From positions 1-13,359 of the forward strand of contig CAMLGG010000148.1 in NCBI GenBank assembly GCA_946479475.1: a stretch of DNA of 13,359 nucleotides. Reading direction: 5' to 3'. Within the stretch, counting starts at the first letter, position 1, and each line of letters begins with the position of its first letter. A program made the position numbers and the translations under genes. This document shows positions 8,933 to 13,359 of the stretch, piece after piece. This stretch comes from an uncultured Ideonella sp. Its GTDB lineage: Bacteria > Pseudomonadota > Gammaproteobacteria > Burkholderiales > Burkholderiaceae. Under the pieces are notes generated by a model, which ran no database searches, was not told the origin of the DNA, and worked only from the letters and a program-made list of their open reading frames with translations.

Positions 8933-9666
8933 CGACGGCCGTGCTCCAGCTGCAAGGCGTGCACACCCACATCGGCGCGTACCACATCCTCCACGGCGTC
9001 GACCTCGCCGTGCCCGCCGGCCAGGTGACGATGCTGCTGGGCCGCAACGGCGCAGGCAAGACCACCACCCTGCGCACGATCATGGGCCTGTGGCGGGCCA
9101 GCGCCGGCAGCGTGCGCTTCCAGGGCCAGGCCATCGAAGGCCGCGAGACGCCGGACATCGCCCGCCTCGGCATCGCCTACGTCCCCGAGAGCATGGGCAT
9201 CTTCGCCGGCCTGACGGTGAAGGAGAACCTGCTGCTCGCCGCCCGCGCCGCCCGCCGCGAAGCCGAGCTCGACAAGGCGCGGCTGGACTGGCTCTTCGGC
9301 CTCTTTCCCGCCTTGCACAAGTTCTGGCTCTACCCGGCCGGCAAGCTCTCGGGCGGCCAGAAGCAGATGCTCGCCGTCGCCCGCGCCATCATCGAGCCTC
9401 GCGCGCTCCTGCTCATCGACGAGCCCAGCAAGGGCCTCGCGCCGGCCATCATCCAGAACCTGGTCACCGCCTTCAGCGAGCTCAAGCGCCAGCAGACCAC
9501 CATCCTGCTCGTCGAGCAGAACTTCATGATGGCCCAGGCGCTGGGCGACCGCGTGGCGGTGATGGACGACGGCCGCGTCGTGCACACGGGGGCGATGGCC
9601 GAACTGGCGGGAGACGAGGAGCTGCAGCAGCGCCTGCTCGGCTTGTCGCTGGGGGCGCACCAATGA
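8929..9666 (+). CDS. ABC importer ATPase, LivF/UrtE type
   Basis: This 245-residue protein is the partner ATPase of the importer. Walker A GRNGAGKTT is at 38-46, the signature L-S-G-G-Q at 140-144, and Walker B ends in DEP at 164-166, followed by S-K-G-L-A-P as is typical of LivF-type subunits. The H-loop position reads LVEQN, with Gln replacing His as is usual in LivF proteins. The start overlaps the preceding stop as ATGA, and the end overlaps the next start in the same way, so all three genes are probably translationally coupled. A longer upstream reading in this frame lies inside the previous gene and is rejected. Confidence 0.92.
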   Translation: MTTAVLQLQGVHTHIGAYHILHGVDLAVPAGQVTMLLGRNGAGKTTTLRTIMGLWRASAGSVRFQGQAIEGRETPDIARLGIAYVPESMGIFAGLTVKENLLLAARAARREAELDKARLDWLFGLFPALHKFWLYPAGKLSGGQKQMLAVARAIIEPRALLLIDEPSKGLAPAIIQNLVTAFSELKRQQTTILLVEQNFMMAQALGDRVAVMDDGRVVHTGAMAELAGDEELQQRLLGLSLGAHQ

Positions 9667-10667
9667 CCGTGCAGAGCGCCATCCCGCAGTCTCGCTTCGA
9701 CTACAAGCCGCTCGTGCTGCTGGCCGTCGTCGCACTCGCCGCCTGGCCCCTCATCGGATCCGGCGCCACCTGGCTCACGCTGACGATCGCCGGCCTGGCG
9801 ATGGGCCTCATCGTCTTCGTCATCGCCTCCGGCCTCACGCTCGTCTTCGGCCTGATGGACGTGCTGAACTTCGGCCACGGCGTGTTCATCGCCTTCGGCG
9901 CCTTCGTGGCCACCAGCGTGATGGGCGGCATGGCCGACTGGACCGGCAGCGCGGTCGCCTGGCAGAACCTGGCCGCCGTCTTCGCCGCCATGCTGGCGGC
10001 GATGGCGGTGGCCGGCGCCATCGGCTGGGCCTTCGAGCGCGTCGTCGTGCGGCCGGTCTACGGCCAGCACCTGAAGCAGATCCTCATCACCATGGGCGGC
10101 ATGATCATCGGCGAGGAGCTGATCAAGATGGTCTGGGGCCCGGCACAGGTGCCGCTGCCCCTGCCGCCCTCGCTGCGCGGCGCGGTTTTGCTCGGCGATG
10201 CGGCGGTCGAGGTCTACCGCCTCTTCGCCGTGCTCGTCGGGCTCGTGGTCTTCGCCGTGCTGCTGTGGGTGCTCAACCGCACCAAGCTCGGCCTGCTGGT
10301 GCGTGCCGGCGTGCAGGACCGCGAGATGGTCGAGTCGCTCGGCTACCGCATCCGGCGCCTGTTCGTCGGCGTGTTCGTCGCCGGCTCCGCGCTGGCCGGG
10401 TTGGGCGGCGTGCTTTGGGGCCTGTACCAGCAGAGCGTGGTGCCGCAGATCGGAGCGCAGGTGAACACGCTGCTGTTCATCGTCATCATCATCGGCGGGC
10501 TGGGCTCCACGCTCGGCTGCTTCGTCGGGGCGCTGCTGGTGGGCCTGATGGCCAACTACACCGGCTTCGTGGCGCCCAAGGTGGCGCTGTTCTCCAACAT
10601 CGCGCTCATGGTCGCGGTGCTGCTGTGGCGGCCGCAGGGGCTGTATCCCGTGTCGGGCAACCGGTGA
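9663..10667 (+). CDS. ABC importer inner-membrane permease, LivH type
   Basis: This 334-residue integral membrane protein has about eight to nine hydrophobic segments, the first near residues 16-32. The family motif region G-L-M-D-V-L-N-F-G-H-G corresponds to the LivH 'NFAHG' region after the second and third segments. The cytoplasmic coupling stretch lies near V-Q-D-R-E-M-V-E-S-L-G-Y, before the late helices. With the second permease it would form the translocation channel used by the binding protein at 5424. The ATG overlaps the previous gene's TGA by four bases. Adjacent paired permeases and paired ATPases are the standard HAAT arrangement. Confidence 0.9.
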   Translation: MTVQSAIPQSRFDYKPLVLLAVVALAAWPLIGSGATWLTLTIAGLAMGLIVFVIASGLTLVFGLMDVLNFGHGVFIAFGAFVATSVMGGMADWTGSAVAWQNLAAVFAAMLAAMAVAGAIGWAFERVVVRPVYGQHLKQILITMGGMIIGEELIKMVWGPAQVPLPLPPSLRGAVLLGDAAVEVYRLFAVLVGLVVFAVLLWVLNRTKLGLLVRAGVQDREMVESLGYRIRRLFVGVFVAGSALAGLGGVLWGLYQQSVVPQIGAQVNTLLFIVIIIGGLGSTLGCFVGALLVGLMANYTGFVAPKVALFSNIALMVAVLLWRPQGLYPVSGNR

Positions 10668-10672
10668 CCGGC

Positions 10673-11770
10673 ATGCTGAACCGCCTGCTCTCCCACGACC
10701 TGCCCCGCAGCCGCGCGCTGGCCGTCGCGCTGGTTCTCGTGCTCGCCTTGCTCGCGCTCGAGCCCTTCCTCTTCCCCGGCGCCAAGGCGCTGAACGTCGC
10801 GGCCAAGATGCTGGTCTTCGTGCTGCTGGTGGCCAGCTACGACCTGCTGCTGGGCTACACCGGCATCGTCAGCTTCGCCCACACCATGTTCTTCGGCATC
10901 GGTGCGTATGGCGTTGCGATCGGCTGCACGCGCTGGGCGGGCGACGAGGGCGTGGGCTGGGGCGCGGTGCTCGCGGGCGTGGGCGCCGCGCTGGTGCTGT
11001 CGCTGCTGCTCAGCTTCGTCATCGGCCTGTTCAGCCTGCGCGTGAAGGCGATCTTCTTCGCCATGATCACGCTGGCCGTGGCCGCGGCCTTCCAGACGCT
11101 CGCCTCGCAGTTGTCCGAGTTCACCGGCGGCGAGGACGGCCTGAGCTTCAAGACGCCGCTGTGGTTGTCGCCCTCCTTCGAGCCGTTCGAGGAGCCGGTC
11201 TTCGGCCTGATGCTCGACGGCAAGGTCATCGCCTACTACCTGCTCTTCGTCACGGTGCTGCTGGGCTTCCTGGCCTTGCTGCGCATCGTCAACTCGCCCT
11301 TCGGCCGGGTGCTGCAGGCCATCCGCGAGAACGACTTCCGCGCCGAGGCCATCGGCTACCGCACGGTGGTCTACCGCACGCTGAGCAATGTGATCGCCGC
11401 GCTGTTCGCGACGATCGCCGGTGCGCTGCTCGCGCTGTGGCTGCGCTACACCGGTCCGGAGACCACGCTCGGCTTCGAGGTGATGCTCGACGTGCTGCTC
11501 ATCGTCGTCATCGGCGGCATGGGCACGCTCTACGGTGCGGTGATTGGCACCGTGCTCTTCGTCTTTGCGCAGAACTACCTGCAGGACCTGCTCAAGCACC
11601 TGGGCGGCGAGGGCGGGGCGCTGCACAGCGTGCCGGTGATCTCCTCGCTCGTCTCCCCCGAGCGTTGGCTGTTCTGGCTGGGTCTGGGTTTCGTGCTTTG
11701 CGTCTATTACTTCCCGAGCGGCGTCGTGGGCCGGCTGCGCGCTCGGGTTTCCAACGACAAGTCGGCCTGA
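10673..11770 (+). CDS. ABC importer inner-membrane permease, LivM type
   Basis: The protein has 365 residues from the ATG at 10673. An in-frame GTG at 10664 would add three residues and overlap the previous stop as GTGA, which fits the operon's coupling pattern; neither start has a clear Shine-Dalgarno sequence. The LivM hallmark region G-Y-T-G-I-V-S-F-A-H, followed by F-F-G-I-G-A-Y, is present near residues 60-78. The conserved cytoplasmic coupling region (I-R-E-N-D-F-R-A-E-A-I-G-Y) lies ahead of the last helices. Several long hydrophobic helices cover the rest. It would pair with the LivH-type permease. Most LivM proteins read S-x-G-H where this one reads S-F-A-H, a minor variation. Confidence 0.9.
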   Translation: MLNRLLSHDLPRSRALAVALVLVLALLALEPFLFPGAKALNVAAKMLVFVLLVASYDLLLGYTGIVSFAHTMFFGIGAYGVAIGCTRWAGDEGVGWGAVLAGVGAALVLSLLLSFVIGLFSLRVKAIFFAMITLAVAAAFQTLASQLSEFTGGEDGLSFKTPLWLSPSFEPFEEPVFGLMLDGKVIAYYLLFVTVLLGFLALLRIVNSPFGRVLQAIRENDFRAEAIGYRTVVYRTLSNVIAALFATIAGALLALWLRYTGPETTLGFEVMLDVLLIVVIGGMGTLYGAVIGTVLFVFAQNYLQDLLKHLGGEGGALHSVPVISSLVSPERWLFWLGLGFVLCVYYFPSGVVGRLRARVSNDKSA

Positions 11771-11781
11771 GGAGATACGCA

Positions 11782-13359
11782 GTGCACCGCCATCTCACGT
11801 TGCTCGCTGCCGCCGCCACCCTGGCCTGCAGCACCGCCCAAGCGGCTCCGCCCAACGAGCGCCCCGCCGCCCTGCGCGGCCCGATCAGCGAGAAGGTCTA
11901 CGACGGCATCACCGACGACCTGCTGACTGCGGGCCTCGGCAAGACGGGCCTGCTCGGCGCCGCGCCCGCCTTCGTCGACCCGCTGCATCCCACGCCGGCG
12001 GAGCTTCGCCGCAACGCCATCCACACCAACTACCGCGCGCTGGTCGACTACACCATCCCGGGCGGCTTCACCGTCTTCTACGGGCCGAACATCGACGTGA
12101 ACGGCAACGACACGCTCGGCGAGGGCAAGGTGCCGGGCCGCGAGTACATCGTGTGGGCCGACGACGGCAGCGGCGCGCAGAACGTGACGCTGATGGTGCA
12201 GGTGCCCGACAGCTTCAATCCCGATGCCGCCTGCATCGTGACCGGCACGTCCTCCGGCTCGCGCGGCATCTACGGCGCCATCGGCACCTCGGGCGACTGG
12301 GGCCTGAAGCACGGCTGCGCGGTGGCCTACACCGACAAGGGCTCGGGCAACGGCCTGCACGACCTGATGACCAACCAGGTCACCGCGCGCGATGGCATGC
12401 TGGGTGATGCGGCGGCGCTCGGCATCGAGTCGCTCTTCACCGCGAACGTCACCGCTGAGGAGCGGGCAGCCTTCAACGCAGCCACGCCGAACCGGGTGGC
12501 CTACAAGCACGCCCACTCGCAGCAGAACCCCGAGGCGCAGTGGGGCGCGAACACGCTGGACGCGATCCGCTTCGCCTTCTACGTGCTCAACGAGCGCTAC
12601 GGCCAGGTCGACGGCAAGGGCGTGCGCCGTGCGACCCTGGGCAAGAAGAACACCCTCGTCATCGCCAGCAGCGTGTCCAACGGCGCCGGTGCCGCGCTGG
12701 CGGCGGCCGAGCTGGACAGCGACGGCCTGATCGATGGCGTCGCGGTGAGCGAGCCAAACGTGCAGCCGCGCTTCACCAAGGACCTCGCCGTCCAGCAGGG
12801 CAGCCATCTGTACACCGGTATCGGCAAGCCCCTGGTTGACTACTTCAGCTTCGAGAACGTCTACCAGCCTTGCGCACTGCTGTCCTCGCAGGCCGGACTT
12901 TCGCTGCATCCGGCCTTCTGGCCGGCGGCCTACACCGCCTCGGCCGAGGCGCGCTGCACGGCGCTGGCCGCCAAGGGCCTGGTCAGTGGCGCGACGACGG
13001 CGGAGCGGGCGGACGACGCGCTGGCGAAGATGCAGGCCTACGGCTGGCTGCCGGACAGCAATTTCCTTCACCAGTCGCACTTCCGCTTCGCCACCAACTC
13101 CATCGCGGTCACCTACACCAACACCTACGGCCGCTTCAGCGTGCTGGACAACCTCTGCGGCTTCAGCTTCGCGAACACCGACGCCTCGGGCAACGTGATC
13201 GCGCAGTCGCCGCTGGCCGAGGCCGGCATCTTCTCGACCGGCAACGGCGTGCCGCCGACCACCGGCATCAACATCGTCTACAACGATTCGGTGGGCGGCG
13301 CGAAGCTGGACTTCCTCGCGACGTCGCCCTCGACCGGCGCGGCCGACTTCGCGCTCGAC
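11782..13359 (+). CDS. D-(-)-3-hydroxybutyrate oligomer hydrolase, 5' part (runs off the window)
   Basis: The frame from the GTG at 11782 is open for 526 codons to the last base with no stop. The family is usually about 690-720 residues, so roughly a quarter is missing. GAGGAG (11769-11774) overlaps the previous stop and lies seven bases before the GTG. Residues 1-21 form a Sec signal peptide (cut after AQA), predicting a periplasmic or secreted enzyme. The sequence matches the 3HB-oligomer hydrolase family (PF10605-type): the early segment P-I-S-E-K-V-Y-D-G, then T-G-T-S-S-G-S-R-G, then Y-T-D-K-G-S-G. The nucleophile motif S-S-V-S-N-G at 296-301 makes Ser299 the likely catalytic serine. The family cleaves 3HB dimers and short oligomers left by PHB depolymerases, giving 3-hydroxybutyrate. 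Its place twelve bases after the permease gene puts the second step of PHB breakdown in the importer operon. Confidence 0.88.
   Translation, partial: MHRHLTLLAAAATLACSTAQAAPPNERPAALRGPISEKVYDGITDDLLTAGLGKTGLLGAAPAFVDPLHPTPAELRRNAIHTNYRALVDYTIPGGFTVFYGPNIDVNGNDTLGEGKVPGREYIVWADDGSGAQNVTLMVQVPDSFNPDAACIVTGTSSGSRGIYGAIGTSGDWGLKHGCAVAYTDKGSGNGLHDLMTNQVTARDGMLGDAAALGIESLFTANVTAEERAAFNAATPNRVAYKHAHSQQNPEAQWGANTLDAIRFAFYVLNERYGQVDGKGVRRATLGKKNTLVIASSVSNGAGAALAAAELDSDGLIDGVAVSEPNVQPRFTKDLAVQQGSHLYTGIGKPLVDYFSFENVYQPCALLSSQAGLSLHPAFWPAAYTASAEARCTALAAKGLVSGATTAERADDALAKMQAYGWLPDSNFLHQSHFRFATNSIAVTYTNTYGRFSVLDNLCGFSFANTDASGNVIAQSPLAEAGIFSTGNGVPPTTGINIVYNDSVGGAKLDFLATSPSTGAADFALD

Noticed and set aside
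10556..11626. 356-codon minus-strand frame opposite the second permease gene
   Set aside because: It is a Gln/Glu/His/Arg-rich antisense translation of a hydrophobic membrane protein, the usual shadow of permease genes in GC-rich DNA.
5424..11770. Plain annotation of the transporter as a branched-chain amino acid importer
   Set aside because: The family call is correct, but the ligand is not shown by sequence, and both enzymes in the same operon act on PHB or its oligomers.
11707..13080. 457-codon minus-strand frame opposite the oligomer hydrolase
   Set aside because: The plus-strand frame from 11782 is open throughout and matches a known family; the minus frame does not.

Overview
The window is GC-rich proteobacterial DNA with dense + strand coding. 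Gene content (secreted polyhydroxybutyrate (PHB) enzymes, a large branched-chain-type ABC importer, a short UvrA) and codon use suggest a betaproteobacterium of the Burkholderiales, possibly the Rubrivivax/Leptothrix/Roseateles side. That placement is inference from style; no rRNA or other marker gene is present.

Layout. (1) 54-2441: a short UvrA-type tandem ABC ATPase. A hairpin overlaps its ribosome-binding site, and two tandem hairpins lie at its 3' end, the first containing the stop codon. (2) 2442-2610: a leader region with a 12-bp near-identical direct repeat of 32-bp period. It precedes 2611-5190, a secreted GH74-type beta-propeller glycosidase with a C-terminal ricin-type lectin domain. 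(3) 5191-5423: a regulatory interval with a hairpin after the GH74 stop, a 17-bp palindrome with an imperfect copy exactly 32 bp upstream, and a near-consensus sigma-54 (-24/-12) promoter about 37 bp before the next start codon. (4) 5424 to the window end: seven tightly packed genes in one direction. In order they encode a periplasmic substrate-binding protein, an extracellular PHB depolymerase with a type 2 catalytic domain, two ABC ATPases, two permeases, and a D-(-)-3-hydroxybutyrate-oligomer hydrolase cut off by the window edge.

The main result is the last block. It reads as one transcription unit joining polymer hydrolysis (PhaZ), oligomer hydrolysis (3HB-oligomer hydrolase) and a complete five-protein HAAT-family importer. 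The depolymerase gene lies inside the transporter operon and abuts the first ATPase gene with no gap. The simplest reading is a PHB-scavenging locus: PHB is cut outside the cell, oligomers are trimmed, and 3-hydroxybutyrate or a short oligomer is taken up by a dedicated ABC importer. Annotation by homology alone would call the importer a branched-chain amino acid transporter. The sigma-54 promoter with phased upstream sites suggests control by an enhancer-binding protein that senses 3-hydroxybutyrate or carbon status. The enzyme families are recognised directly; the importer's ligand and the regulator are inferred.
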